From Thermodesulfobacteriota bacterium (GTDB taxonomy: Bacteria > Desulfobacterota > DSM-4660 > Desulfatiglandales > Desulfatiglandaceae), in the NCBI GenBank assembly GCA_028278625.1, contig JANQDY010000198.1, positions 1-64,000 of the forward strand: a stretch of DNA of 64,000 nt, written 5' to 3'. The notes beneath the pieces are model-generated. The model was not told the DNA's origin. It saw only the letters and a list, made by a program, of their open reading frames with translations, and did not search any database. This document shows, piece after piece, positions 24,878-34,770 of the stretch. The first letter of the stretch is position 1. Every line of letters starts with the position of its first letter. A program made the translations under genes and the position numbers.

Positions 24878-26805
24878 CCCAGCCACCGTTCCCGCCACAT
24901 CTCCCACATGAGGAGGGTCCACAATCGATGGTGGTGGTTGGATTTTCCTGATAAGTGCCCTTTTAAATGGTTTTCAACACAATTGGGCGCAAAGATGCCT
25001 TCATCCCTCAAACGGTTTGGCGACAGGTAATCCAGCAGCAATTCCCTGAGGTCCCCATGAAACCATTTTCCGATGGGTACACCAAAACCCATTTTGGGCC
25101 TTTCAAAAAACGACTTCGGAACATATTCGGAGAGGAGCTTTTTAAGGAGGTATTTCCCCTTGCCGTCTCTATATTTCAAATGATCCGGCAATCGGGATGT
25201 AAACTCCACGACCCGGTGATCCAGGAGCGGCACGCGAACCTCAAGACTCACTGCCATGCTGGCCCTGTCTACTTTTGTCAGCATGGCGTCCGGCAAATAA
25301 GTTTTCTGGTCTACGCGCATGAGCCGTGAAAGGGTGGGCCAGTTTTCGGTCTTTTGGAAAGTTTTTTCATATTGGCTCTCCACCAGTTCTCCATTAAGAA
25401 GCTCCCCAAGCGTTTCTTTTGGCCAAACATGGATGGTCATCCGATAGAGGGATTCCAGATCCCCTCCTCCAAAGAGCTGCACCAGTTTTTCCCATTTATC
25501 AGGGAAATTTGCCACATTGAATCTCTGAGGAAGCAAATTGCGCCAAGGCATGTAGCAACTCTCGATCCTTGAAACGGGAATCTTCTCCAGGGCTGCTGCC
25601 AAAGGCTTTCGGAACCACCGCGGCATCCGTTGAAAGGCAATGTCCATATCACGGCTGCTCCAGTATCGTACATATCCGGCAAACTGTTCGTCGCCCCCAT
25701 CTCCCGAGAGGGCCACGGTTACTTGGGTACGGGCCAGTTTTGAAACCAGATAGGTCGGCACCGCGGATGAATCGGCAAAGGGTTCATCGTACATGTCCGG
25801 CAGGGAAGGAATGACGTCCAGAGCGTCCCTGGGCGTTACATAAAAGGAGGTGTGTTCCGTCCCCAGATGCTCTGCCACTTTCCGAGCCCAGGGCGCCTCG
25901 TCATAACCGGATTCATTAAAGCCGATGCTGAACGTTCTTACCGGCTGAGGATTTGCTTTTTGCATCAACGCACACACCATGGAGGAATCGATTCCCCCAC
26001 TTAGAAGCCCTCCCAAAGGGACATCGCTGATCATTCGATCCGACACAGCGGTTGTCAGCAGCGCATCCAGCTTTTCCAAAGCATCTTCTTCACGAATCTC
26101 GGTAAATGGCTGATGGCCGTTGAGAGATGGCAGTTCCCAGTAGGGCCGCGTCTCAAGATGACCCTTACGGTATGTGGCGAAATGACCCGGCAGCAGCTTG
26201 TAAGTGTTTTTGAAAATGGATTTGGGGGCCGGAACATACTGGTAGTGCACAAAGAGGGAAATAGCGTCGTAATCCAATTCTCTAGGAAAGGTTGAAAACG
26301 CCATCAGGGCTTTTAATTCCGAGGCAAAAAGCAGGGTTTCACGATCAAAAAAGTAGAATAGCGGCTTAATCCCCAAACGGTCCCTGGCCAAAAAGAGACT
26401 GTCTTCATTTTTGTCCCAAATGGCCAATGAAAACATGCCGATGAAATGTTTCAAACAGTCAATGCCCCACTGCATGTAAGACTTAAGGACAACCTCGGTG
26501 TCGGTGTCGGAAACGAACATATGACCCAGTTTGCCCAGTGTCTTCCTGATCTCCTTAAAATTGTACACTTCGCCGTTATAGACCAGCTGTATGCGGCCAT
26601 CCCCACCGGCCATGGGTTGTTGTCCGGCTTGAGAGAGGTCTATGATAGAGAGTCTTCGCTGCCCCAGTCCCAGCCCGGATTCCTTGTCATGGAAATGGCC
26701 CGAATCGTCCGGACCTCGGTGGGTCAGCGTTGCTGTCGCTCCGGGAAGTGAATGCCACAACAGTTCAAACTGCCTGCATGTTTTAAAGCCTACGATACCG
26801 CACAT
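24874..26805 (-). CDS. asnB: Asparagine synthetase (glutamine-hydrolysing), polysaccharide-cluster type
   Basis: 643 residues. The start MCGIVGF exposes the catalytic Cys2 of a class II glutamine amidotransferase domain (about 1-200; HRGPDDSG, YNGEVYNF). The C-terminal synthetase domain follows, with the PP-loop LLSGGIDSSMV and SGDGGDEQFAGY. The length and sequence fit the subgroup found in exopolysaccharide and exosortase loci, where it probably amidates a sugar acid or polysaccharide component rather than making free asparagine. It is the last gene of the minus-strand surface-glycan cluster (asnB, glycosyltransferase, methyltransferase, flippase). Confidence 0.92.
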   Translation of the reverse strand: MCGIVGFKTCRQFELLWHSLPGATATLTHRGPDDSGHFHDKESGLGLGQRRLSIIDLSQAGQQPMAGGDGRIQLVYNGEVYNFKEIRKTLGKLGHMFVSDTDTEVVLKSYMQWGIDCLKHFIGMFSLAIWDKNEDSLFLARDRLGIKPLFYFFDRETLLFASELKALMAFSTFPRELDYDAISLFVHYQYVPAPKSIFKNTYKLLPGHFATYRKGHLETRPYWELPSLNGHQPFTEIREEDALEKLDALLTTAVSDRMISDVPLGGLLSGGIDSSMVCALMQKANPQPVRTFSIGFNESGYDEAPWARKVAEHLGTEHTSFYVTPRDALDVIPSLPDMYDEPFADSSAVPTYLVSKLARTQVTVALSGDGGDEQFAGYVRYWSSRDMDIAFQRMPRWFRKPLAAALEKIPVSRIESCYMPWRNLLPQRFNVANFPDKWEKLVQLFGGGDLESLYRMTIHVWPKETLGELLNGELVESQYEKTFQKTENWPTLSRLMRVDQKTYLPDAMLTKVDRASMAVSLEVRVPLLDHRVVEFTSRLPDHLKYRDGKGKYLLKKLLSEYVPKSFFERPKMGFGVPIGKWFHGDLRELLLDYLSPNRLRDEGIFAPNCVENHLKGHLSGKSNHHHRLWTLLMWEMWRERWLG

Positions 26806-26888
26806 AACAAGCCGATCCCCAACAAAGAAACCAGAAAACCGTCTGAAGACCGTTTTTCCCCATGCGCCCCCAATGACGATTAAGGGCG

Positions 26889-28040
26889 TCAGGACTTCCT
26901 TTTGCCCAAGATGTTTTCATATAGATCTTCATACCGTGCCGCCACTTTTGAAATGGTGAAATGTTCAAGGATCCTGTTCCTGGCCGCCTCACCGAGACGC
27001 CTCCTTTTGACGGATCCCATTTGGATCATCCGATCCCATCCATCTTTTAAGGCCCCGGAATCTTTTGGCGGAACCACTATTCCCGTATTACCGACCAGCC
27101 GCCGACAATCTCCCACATCGGTCACCACGCAAGGGATGGCGCAGGACATGGCCTCTCCAATGACATTGGGAAATCCTTCACCGTAAGCCGAAGAAAGGGA
27201 TGCAATATCGAGGGCCATATTAAAAGGGGCAGTATCCGATTGTTCACCCAGGCAGGTGACCCTATCCGACAAACCGAGCCGTTCAACCATTGGAACCAGA
27301 CCGGATGAAGGCCCATCTACATTTCTGCCCACAAGCAGAAAGTGAACATCGTTTCTTTCCTTCGACAATAACGATGCCGCCTTGAGAAAACTTGGATGAT
27401 CCTTCATGGGATTGTATCGGGCAATCAAACCGATCAGAATCCCTTTTTCCGGAACACCGAGGCGTGCTCGCACCCGTCGTCTGATGGGAAGGTCCGGCCG
27501 AAACCGCTTTTCGTCGAAGCCGTTTGGAATAACAAGGGCATTTCGCGAAAAATAGCCGATTGCCCCATGTTGTTCCAAACTGTTGTGGGAGTTGTAAATG
27601 ATGGCGTGGGGACCTCCGGATAACAAAGCACCCATGCGAACAAAAAGCCGGGTCACCATTTTTTCTTGATTCAAGCCGTTCAGCGAATAACGAATATTCC
27701 AGATGACGGACGCATTTCCGACATTCAGAAAACGCATCAGGGTCGCCGCCAGATTGCCATGGTACATCCACCCTTGGATCAGTCGTGGTCGTGATCGAAA
27801 TAAGGTTTTTGTGAATTTCACGATTGCTTGAGGACTAAAATGGGGGTGGTCGAAATCAAGTTCAGAAACCGGCACGCCCAATCGTTCAATCCGATGGGAG
27901 ATTACCCCCCTTCTTTTCAAGGAGAGGACTGAAGGATTGAATCGATTCCGGTCAGTGGATGCAATCAGTTTTGCCAGCATCACCTCCGCGCCGCCCATAT
28001 CGAGATCGGTTATCACATGCAGTACGTTGGTCACGGTCAC
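26889..28040 (-). CDS. Glycosyltransferase, GT4 family
   Basis: 383 residues with two Rossmann-like domains. The N-terminus has DLDMGGAEVMLAKL, as in GT4 enzymes. The C-terminal donor domain has the EX7E motif (EGFPNVIGE) and VPPKDSGAL. It transfers a nucleotide-activated sugar with retention, most likely onto a lipid-linked glycan at the cytoplasmic face. The start overlaps the stop of the upstream methyltransferase gene (ATGA at 28037-28040), so it is translationally coupled. The acceptor is unknown. Confidence 0.92.
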   Translation of the reverse strand: MTVTNVLHVITDLDMGGAEVMLAKLIASTDRNRFNPSVLSLKRRGVISHRIERLGVPVSELDFDHPHFSPQAIVKFTKTLFRSRPRLIQGWMYHGNLAATLMRFLNVGNASVIWNIRYSLNGLNQEKMVTRLFVRMGALLSGGPHAIIYNSHNSLEQHGAIGYFSRNALVIPNGFDEKRFRPDLPIRRRVRARLGVPEKGILIGLIARYNPMKDHPSFLKAASLLSKERNDVHFLLVGRNVDGPSSGLVPMVERLGLSDRVTCLGEQSDTAPFNMALDIASLSSAYGEGFPNVIGEAMSCAIPCVVTDVGDCRRLVGNTGIVVPPKDSGALKDGWDRMIQMGSVKRRRLGEAARNRILEHFTISKVAARYEDLYENILGKRKS

Positions 28041-28813
28041 CCCTCGAAAGGCCCCACCTTGGCCCCTATAAAGAACAGCCGGTCCCTTTTGCGTGGAAAT
28101 AGTCTGAGGAAGTACTTTGCCAGCAGTTGGTGTTTTATGGCAAAATTCGTTTCCATCACATGCATCTTTCTAAAACCATTTTCCGCCATGAACCGGGTGA
28201 GCGTGGCAGCGCTCCACGTTCGAATATGTTGCCATCGATGGAAAATGGCGCCGCAGTCAGGACAGATGACCTTTTCTTTCATGAGATTTTCACTGTTAGG
28301 GGTGGTGATGACGACGTGGCCCCGGGGTTTCAGGATGCGGCGTAATTCTTCAAAAGTTGAGATCAGTTTATCCTCCTCAAGATGTTCAATCACCTCGAGT
28401 GCAATCACCATGTCCATGCTGTTGTCTTTGTAATCGGAAGGCAGGGACTGAGCCCAGAATGTTCCACCGTAAGAGGGATGGTGTGAGAATTTTTCATCAA
28501 CCAAAGCGGCTGAAGCTTGGGAAAAATCGAGACCGCAAACCTTCTGCTCGGGATTCAGACGTTCCAGAAGGGCTTCAATCAAGAAGCCGGGACCGCATCC
28601 ATAATCCAGTATGGCGGCCAATTGTTGAAGGCCCACGTATCTTTGGATCAGATTTCGCACAATCCTTCCGGCCTGGTAACTGAAGTATTCTTGCTGATAG
28701 GTGTCGTGACCGGAATAATAATTCCAGAGTCGGCTGACTTTTTCATCGGTCCAGACGATTTCATGGGGAGCAAACCCACTCTCCTCTTTTGGGATGTCGC
28801 TTTTGGCGGTCAT
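28037..28813 (-). CDS. Class I SAM-dependent methyltransferase
   Basis: 258 residues from the ATG at 28813, which overlaps the stop of the flippase gene (ATGA); the frame is open further upstream but lacks coding character. Motif I (ILDYGCGPGFLIEALL), the acidic end of strand 2 (VCGLDFSQ), and the later ALEVIEHL and ITTPNSENL segments define a Methyltransf_11/23-type enzyme. A CPDC pair and nearby His residues around 195-210 may bind metal. In this cluster it probably methylates a sugar or lipid-linked glycan. Confidence 0.87.
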   Translation of the reverse strand: MTAKSDIPKEESGFAPHEIVWTDEKVSRLWNYYSGHDTYQQEYFSYQAGRIVRNLIQRYVGLQQLAAILDYGCGPGFLIEALLERLNPEQKVCGLDFSQASAALVDEKFSHHPSYGGTFWAQSLPSDYKDNSMDMVIALEVIEHLEEDKLISTFEELRRILKPRGHVVITTPNSENLMKEKVICPDCGAIFHRWQHIRTWSAATLTRFMAENGFRKMHVMETNFAIKHQLLAKYFLRLFPRKRDRLFFIGAKVGPFEG

Positions 28814-30204
28814 TGTTTGTTTCTCTCTTCTGCGCCATGCTGCTGCGACGCTTGCTCTGCCGTGTCCTGATTCCCGGTGGCGGTGGACATCTCTGAAAAA
28901 ATTCCGTAAGCCAGAACCGCACACCATACGGCATAAAGAACTCCCGAACCACCCAAGGCCCACACAACACCTTCTGCGCCTATTAGAGATGCAAGATAGA
29001 ATGATCCCAAGGCTGCCACAACAGCGGATAACACCTTAGGGAGTATGTATATTCTCGGTTTTTTGGCAACGAGTCCAAAGGCCGCCAAAGATTCTCCCAG
29101 ATAAAAAAAGGCCCATGACAGGGTCAGCATCGGCAATAAATAGGAAAATCTGACGTATTCCGAACGGCTCATCAACAAAAGAACGGTTTCATGAAACAGG
29201 GCGAAAAATACAACCAGGACAAGCGATCCCAGTCCGTACAGGGCGCTCATCAGGAGTATCAACCTGTAAGCGGATTTCAGCGCCACACGGGAATCGAGGT
29301 TTCCCGCCCGTTCATAGGCCACAGGCATAAAGAGATTGAGCATAAAGCCGGATGCAAACATGAGTGGATAGGCAGCCAGGAGCGCCACAACGGAAAAAGC
29401 CCCCACCATGCCCGCATCGTAAAAGGCAAGCAAGGACCACCGATCACAGGACTGATGGATCCACACGAATATTCCCCAGGCACAGAAGGGCCAAGAAAAA
29501 GCAAGAATCTCGGTGCCCATTTTACCTGATTTGACGGTGCGGCCGGAGGTGCTGGAAATACCCTTCAGATCCTCTTTGATGAAGTTCCCGTAAAAGCGCC
29601 CCACGACAAACAGAATGGTCAATGCCACGATGAAATAACCCCACATGGCGCAATCCGCGCTGGGATTAAAAAGAAGGATCACCAACATGGCTATCAAGGG
29701 ATTTAGGATTGCCAGGCCACAATTTAGAAGGGCGACGGCTTTTCTTTTTCTTGCTCCCAGCAAAACGGCAAGTTTAAGACCAAAATAGCCTCTCAGGGCT
29801 CCCACTGTTAAAGCGATCGCCATCAAACCATGGTACGCCTGCCAACCGGCAGCGGTGAAGAGAAGGGTGTACAATAGACCCGCAAGCAAAACCAGCAGCA
29901 GGAGCCACGCTGCATAGCGATGGGTTATGAAAACGAATTCCTCCACCAGATTCCGGTCATGGCTGATAGACCAGAAACGCATGAAACCGTGACCCAAAGG
30001 GCCGAACAGACTGACGATCATCAATAGTGCCACTGTATTTGCAATGGCGAGTCTTCCGAATTCACCTGGATCCAGTAATTGTGTCAGAATCTTCATGCCC
30101 AGCAGAACGCCCAATGCGTTGCCACTTTGCCCTGCAAGTACCCAAAACACCTCCGCTTTTGCGCTGAGAATACGATAAAGGGGCGATCTGGTTTCTGAAT
30201 TCAT
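28810..30204 (-). CDS. Polysaccharide flippase (Wzx/MATE-like, oligosaccharide exporter)
   Basis: 464 residues with about 12-14 hydrophobic segments, including the N-terminal ILSAKAEVFWVLAGQSGNAL typical of Wzx-like proteins. It would move lipid-linked glycan units across the inner membrane. It heads the four-gene minus-strand cluster and its stop overlaps the methyltransferase start. The C-terminal tail after the last membrane segment is polar. No Wzy polymerase is recognised in the window, so the pathway is only partly here. Confidence 0.85.
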   Translation of the reverse strand: MNSETRSPLYRILSAKAEVFWVLAGQSGNALGVLLGMKILTQLLDPGEFGRLAIANTVALLMIVSLFGPLGHGFMRFWSISHDRNLVEEFVFITHRYAAWLLLLVLLAGLLYTLLFTAAGWQAYHGLMAIALTVGALRGYFGLKLAVLLGARKRKAVALLNCGLAILNPLIAMLVILLFNPSADCAMWGYFIVALTILFVVGRFYGNFIKEDLKGISSTSGRTVKSGKMGTEILAFSWPFCAWGIFVWIHQSCDRWSLLAFYDAGMVGAFSVVALLAAYPLMFASGFMLNLFMPVAYERAGNLDSRVALKSAYRLILLMSALYGLGSLVLVVFFALFHETVLLLMSRSEYVRFSYLLPMLTLSWAFFYLGESLAAFGLVAKKPRIYILPKVLSAVVAALGSFYLASLIGAEGVVWALGGSGVLYAVWCAVLAYGIFSEMSTATGNQDTAEQASQQHGAEERNKQ

Positions 30205-30343
30205 GCTCTGTTGGATGGACCAAATGCCTCTTTTTGAAGACCAAAAGAGTTCTGATGGCAGGCAGTTTCGTATTATTTCGGGAACCGACTATAGATAAAG
30301 GATGATAGTGGGTCAAGAGAAAAGAACCTTATTCCCTCAGTTC

Positions 30344-30787
30344 TCAGCCCCTCTGACGTGCAGACCTGTGATATGGTGAAGTGAACGCGGGAATCTTTCT
30401 TTTTGGAGAAACGCGCCGGTAGTCATGAAACAGCTTCATCACCTCTCTAAATGAAAAGGGCTTGTCCAGAAAGTCTGCATTATGCTCCCGTTTTTCCTTT
30501 TCAAGGAAGATCCGGTAGCTGTTCAGGTCACCGCTCATGTAGATGGTCTTTATGGCGGGGTGGTGGCCCCGTATCTCTCTCACCATGTCGATCCCATTCT
30601 TAACCGGCATTTCGATATCCGTTAGAACAACATGGGGTCGAAAGTGGAGAAAGGCCTTGTACCCATTCTCACCATTCGCCGCTGTTCTGACGCGATAGGT
30701 CCCTTCTTCCTCCAGGAATTCCTTCATGAGAGTGGTCAGACCCTCATTATCATCAACGATTAATACTCTCATCATTCCCGAATCCAT
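30344..30787 (-). CDS. Single-domain response regulator
   Basis: 147 residues, essentially one receiver domain: VLIVDDNEG with the acidic pair, the phospho-acceptor Asp in VVLTDIEMPVKNG, Thr/Ser in IYMSGD and Lys in FLDKPFS. After about residue 125 a basic tail follows, with no output domain. The start could also be the ATG at 30775 or 30772 (MMRVLIV). It lies between the glycan cluster and the GlrKR-like operon, with no kinase adjacent, so its partner is unknown. Confidence 0.85.
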   Translation of the reverse strand: MDSGMMRVLIVDDNEGLTTLMKEFLEEEGTYRVRTAANGENGYKAFLHFRPHVVLTDIEMPVKNGIDMVREIRGHHPAIKTIYMSGDLNSYRIFLEKEKREHNADFLDKPFSFREVMKLFHDYRRVSPKRKIPAFTSPYHRSARQRG

Positions 30788-31055
30788 GCCTTTCCCGAAT
30801 CATCCCTGTTTCCCTTATGTTGGGGAAAACGCACATTGGTTTTTCCACCAATGGCATCAAACGCTTTTTCAAGTAACGTACCAAACCGGGAACAATAGAT
30901 TAACCTATTGATATGTTACGAAAAAATTGCATTCAAGAATGCCGGGGTCGGGAGATTGTGCATGGTTTTTCCTTCATGGAGTGCAAATAGAGAGGGGAAG
31001 GAGACCTAACTGTCTGGGGAAAGGCGTCTTTTTGGTGAAGGAAATTCCCTTCGCT

Positions 31056-32423
31056 TTATTCTGACTTCTTGAAGGACGATGGGTTCAGGGCATGCTTTTT
31101 CATGAGGGCGTAGATATCGCCCCGATATTTTCCGGCCAGCTTCGCCGCTTTGCTCACATTGCCTCCTGAAAGCGACAGGATGTTTGAAATGTAGCTTTTT
31201 TCAAAGGCGTTCTTGGCCTCTTTTAAGGTCTTTGGCATCTCTTGTTCTGAAACGCTGGTCTGAAGAATCAGGTCTTCCATAATGACTTCCTGAGGACTCA
31301 TGGCCACCGCATATTCGATGGTATTTTCCAATTCCCTGACATTACCAGGCCAGGAGTGGGATAAGAGTTTCTGTAAAGCGGCTGGGGAGATTTCCTTTAC
31401 CCCTTTTTTCAGCTTGGTATCCAGTTTTTTTATGAAATGATCCACCAGCAAGGGGATGTCCTCCCTTCTTTCCCGCAAGGGAGGCAGATAGATGGGGATG
31501 ACAAAAATTCGGTAAAAAAGATCTTCGCGAAAATTGCCCTTTTTTACCTCTTCTTTTAAGTCCTTATTGCAGGCTGTTACGATCCTCACATCCACGTTTG
31601 TCGCCTTTTCCCCTCCCAGAGGATAGAACTGCTTTTCCTGAAGAACCCGAAGCAATTTCACCTGCATGGATTCAGGCATCTCCAATATCTCGTCCAGAAA
31701 AAGCGTGCCTCCGTGGGCCTGGGAAAAAAAGCCTCTCTTGTTTTTGAGAGCCCCGGTGAAGGCGCCTTTTTCGTAGCCGAACAATTCCCCTTCATGTAAC
31801 CCCTCCGGGATAGCGGTGCTGTTCACCGCCACAAAGGGCTTATTTTTTCGGGAGCTTAACAGATGCAGGGATTTAGCGATAAGTTCCTTGCCCGTGCCGC
31901 TTTCGCCGCAAATACAGACATTGGAGTCTGTCTCTGCGGCCCTCGATACCTGGTCCATCACGTCCTGCATCTTTTTGCTCTTGCCGATGATGTTTTCGAA
32001 TCCATATCTTTCCCCTACCAGGGCTTTGAGCCTTCTGACTTCCCTTCTAAGGCTGCTCTTTTCAAGACCGTTTTTGATTTGAAGGAGTAGTTCCCGACGG
32101 TTGAAGGGTTTGGTGAGATAGCTGTAGGCACCTCGCTTCATTGCGTCCACCGCCGTGTCTATGGTGCCATAGGCAGTGAGAATGATAACGGGCATTTCCG
32201 GGGCTACCTGATGCATCTTTTCCATCAGATCAATGCCGTTTTCCCTGCCGGCCAATTTGAGGTCCACCAGCGCCAGGTCGAACAACGCGCCTCCAACGAT
32301 GTTTAAGGCATCTTGGGCATTGGCTGTTGTGGTGGCCCCATACCCTTCCGCCTCCAGTCTGAGACTCAAGATTTCAAGCATGTTCTTGTCATCATCCACA
32401 ATGAGTATGTTCTCGGTAGCCAT
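31056..32423 (-). CDS. glrR: Sigma-54-dependent response regulator, GlrR/QseF-like
   Basis: 455 residues. A receiver domain (about 5-120; Asp in LALVDLKLAG, Lys in SYLTKPF) is joined to an AAA+ sigma-54 domain (Walker A GESGTGKE, GAFTGA, Walker B TLFLDEILEMP). The C-terminal Fis-type helix-turn-helix is GGNVSKAAKLAGKYRGDIY. It is the third gene of an operon with a lipoprotein and a HAMP histidine kinase, the same order as E. coli glrK-qseG-glrR. It should activate sigma-54 promoters when phosphorylated by the kinase upstream. The name is given by layout and domain match. Confidence 0.85.
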   Translation of the reverse strand: MATENILIVDDDKNMLEILSLRLEAEGYGATTTANAQDALNIVGGALFDLALVDLKLAGRENGIDLMEKMHQVAPEMPVIILTAYGTIDTAVDAMKRGAYSYLTKPFNRRELLLQIKNGLEKSSLRREVRRLKALVGERYGFENIIGKSKKMQDVMDQVSRAAETDSNVCICGESGTGKELIAKSLHLLSSRKNKPFVAVNSTAIPEGLHEGELFGYEKGAFTGALKNKRGFFSQAHGGTLFLDEILEMPESMQVKLLRVLQEKQFYPLGGEKATNVDVRIVTACNKDLKEEVKKGNFREDLFYRIFVIPIYLPPLRERREDIPLLVDHFIKKLDTKLKKGVKEISPAALQKLLSHSWPGNVRELENTIEYAVAMSPQEVIMEDLILQTSVSEQEMPKTLKEAKNAFEKSYISNILSLSGGNVSKAAKLAGKYRGDIYALMKKHALNPSSFKKSE

Positions 32424-32437
32424 TGCCTCTCGCCTGG

Positions 32438-33043
32438 TTATTTAGGGGTGCGGTTTTTCATTTTTTTTTCTTCAATGCCGATGTCTATCTCTTTAAGTGC
32501 ATTAAGCCGTGTTTTCAGAACATTGATCTTTTTCTTTGATCCGTCAAGCTCTGTTCTCAAAGCATTGATCTTCTTTCTGGAGCCACCAAGCCGTTTCTTT
32601 AGAGTTCTCACTTCAGCCTCAAGGCCTTCTGCCTTGGCCTCAAACCGGAGGAGCTCATTGATGACGTTTGTCCACACCACGGCTTTGTCCTTATAAGTGC
32701 TTCCGGGGAATTCAACGGGAAGGCGCTCATAGCAAGCCAGGGCCTTTTCATAATTCTTCTGTGGATTGTCCGGACGCGACCAGATTAGCCCCATGTGAAA
32801 CATGGCCCTGTCCCCGGGCGGATCGCCGGGAAAAAGGCTTACAACATCGCCATAGGCTTTCAGGGCTCCCTCATAATTCCCTTGGTTTGTCAGATTCCGT
32901 GCCAGTTCAAGCTGTTTGTGCGCCTTTTGTCCCATTTGAAACGTTGAGATTGTGGCGCATCCGGTACACATTATCAGGACGGCAAAAAAACAGGGACCGT
33001 AAAGAAAAAAGAGGTTCCTGTTTTTTCCTGGCTTTCTACCCAT
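32438..33043 (-). CDS. QseG-like outer-membrane lipoprotein with TPR and coiled coil
   Basis: 201 residues. A hydrophobic signal (about 11-28) ends at CTGC, a lipoprotein-type box with an unusual first position. One or two tetratricopeptide-like repeats follow (LARNLTNQGNYEGALKAY, YEKALACYERLPVEFPGS), and then a long coiled coil with a duplicated KRLGGSRKKINALR/LDGSKKKINVLKTRL unit. A strong GGAGGCG lies before the ATG even though the start is 70 bp inside the kinase gene. Its place between kinase and regulator genes fits QseG, which controls the kinase from the periplasmic side in enterobacteria. That role is inferred here. Confidence 0.78.
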   Translation of the reverse strand: MGRKPGKNRNLFFLYGPCFFAVLIMCTGCATISTFQMGQKAHKQLELARNLTNQGNYEGALKAYGDVVSLFPGDPPGDRAMFHMGLIWSRPDNPQKNYEKALACYERLPVEFPGSTYKDKAVVWTNVINELLRFEAKAEGLEAEVRTLKKRLGGSRKKINALRTELDGSKKKINVLKTRLNALKEIDIGIEEKKMKNRTPK

Positions 33044-34503
33044 ATATCGCCTCCGTGGGCCTGCACAATCTGCTTGGCTATATAAAGGCCCAGCCCCGTG
33101 CCTTTCTCATGAAGCTTCTTAAACTTATCAAATATATGTTGAATATTCTCCTCCGGAATCCCACATCCGGTATCCGATATGAAAACTTCAATGAACTCCT
33201 TTTCTCTGCCCGGAGCATGTTCCACCCCTTTTGCGGGAATAACACGTGCCCCGATACTTACCTTGCCCTTCGGAGACGTGAACTTCAAGGCATTATCCAA
33301 CAGGTTATCCAGCACCTGCCAGATTTTTTCTTCGTCCACAAGGGCACGTGGCAAGTCGGGGGCAAGGTTTAGTTCAAGAGAGATCCCCTTCCTTTCCGCA
33401 ATGGGCCTTATTTTTGAGACACTGATTTCTATCAGTTGGGAAAGACCACATTCCTCCATTTGATAATCCATCATCCCGGCATCCATTCGGGAGAGGTTCA
33501 GTACCTTGTTGACTGAGGTGATCAGCCTCTCGCACTCTTCCTCAACGATGCCAAGGAGTCTGCGCTGTTTTTCCAGGGAGCCAGCCTCCACACAATCAAG
33601 ACTCAGGCTCACAGCCTCTCTGATGACTGCCAAAGGCGTTCGAAATTCATGCGAGACATGGGAGATAAGGTCCGCCTTCATCTCGTCAAGCTCTTTTAAA
33701 CGGTCGCTCATGGAATTGAATGCGTGTGCCAGTTCATTTATCTCCGGAGGTGAGGGTAGGTTCAGGTGTTTTTCAAATTTCCCCTTGGCAATTTCCTTGG
33801 TTCCCCTGATCAGGAGGGAAATGGGGCGATTGATCGTTCGGGCATTAAAAAATGCAATCAGAATCCCCAGGATAACGGATGTAATGGTAATGATCGCCAC
33901 AACTCTGGATGCCTGGGGACCGATCTTTTCCGATATGGCTATTTTGTTGTCGATGGCGGCTTTTTTACCGTTTATCAACTCCATCAGCCTCAGGACAATA
34001 TGATCGGTCAGTTCCTCCTTTTTTTCCTCATAGGCCTTCTTTGAATACTCCTTGCCACTCTCTATGAAACCGACTTCCTCTCGAACCGTAACGAGATAAC
34101 GCTTGTATAGCAGTGTTATGTCGGTGAGCAGCTTCTCATCTTCCGGGATATCCACTAAGGAACCCATCTGTTCCAGATCCTTTTTCCAATATGTCTCAAT
34201 CTCCAAAAACTGGCGGTGAAAATCCCTGTCCCTGGATACGACGTATTTTTTTTCAAACTTTGTCTGGGTAAGGAGGACGTTTCGTAGCCGGTTTGCCATC
34301 CTTATGGTTTCACTATCGATGGAACTGATGGAATGGATGATCTGGTTCAACTCCTCCAGTTTTAGGGTGGAATAGGTGCCGAGAGCCGTGAGGACCAGCA
34401 GGATTAAAAGGAAACCCAAGACGAGCCTTTTAAAGATATTCAATTTTGCCATGGTGCCGATTCTCTTTCCACTTTCCATCAGAGAATTGTAAATGCTCTT
34501 CAA
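32974..34503 (-). CDS. glrK: HAMP-containing sensor histidine kinase, GlrK/QseE-like
   Basis: Up to 509 residues; the listed start is a TTG, with ATG alternatives at 34479 and 34452 (MAKLNIFKRL). TM1 lies at about 27-45. A helical periplasmic domain of about 150 residues and TM2 (about 203-222) follow. The HAMP domain comes next, then HisKA with the phospho-His in SHVSHEFRTPLAVI. HATPase_c shows the N box (NLLDNALKF), G1 (DTGCGIPEE) and G2 (GTGLGLYIAK). It phosphorylates the sigma-54 regulator at the end of the operon. The signal is unknown; in enterobacteria this system answers envelope stress. Confidence 0.88.
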   Translation of the reverse strand: MKSIYNSLMESGKRIGTMAKLNIFKRLVLGFLLILLVLTALGTYSTLKLEELNQIIHSISSIDSETIRMANRLRNVLLTQTKFEKKYVVSRDRDFHRQFLEIETYWKKDLEQMGSLVDIPEDEKLLTDITLLYKRYLVTVREEVGFIESGKEYSKKAYEEKKEELTDHIVLRLMELINGKKAAIDNKIAISEKIGPQASRVVAIITITSVILGILIAFFNARTINRPISLLIRGTKEIAKGKFEKHLNLPSPPEINELAHAFNSMSDRLKELDEMKADLISHVSHEFRTPLAVIREAVSLSLDCVEAGSLEKQRRLLGIVEEECERLITSVNKVLNLSRMDAGMMDYQMEECGLSQLIEISVSKIRPIAERKGISLELNLAPDLPRALVDEEKIWQVLDNLLDNALKFTSPKGKVSIGARVIPAKGVEHAPGREKEFIEVFISDTGCGIPEENIQHIFDKFKKLHEKGTGLGLYIAKQIVQAHGGDIWVESQEKTGTSFFFTVPVFLPS

Positions 34504-34735
34504 AAAAGCGGAAGCATCTTTATAAAGAAAAGCGTTTATAGACCTCCCTTGTCTTTATTTGGGCGCGAGGTCTTGAGTCACATTCGTCTATATTTGTGGT
34601 ATAGTCAACCTTTTCTATTGCAGCATAAATCATGTTACACCAATCAGTTTGAAATATCCGTTCATGATGTTTATCCCCTTTAAAAATAAGTTCAATGGCC
34701 GTGGCGACGAACGGATTCGCGAAGGAAAAAATGGT

Positions 34736-34764
34736 TTGACATTTGATTATCAATTGTTTATGGG
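34736..34764 (+). promoter_or_regulatory. Sigma-70-like promoter for the leader RNA
   Basis: Perfect -35 box TTGACA (34736-34741), 17-base spacer, then TATGGG (34759-34764) as a weak -10. The start of transcription would be near 34771. It precedes a structured, terminator-ended region and no reading frame of its own. Confidence 0.4.
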
Positions 34765-34770
34765 AGAACA

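Noticed and set aside
30788..31055. Terminator after the GlrR-like gene
   Set aside because: Only a five-base-pair hairpin without a T-run was seen on the minus strand.
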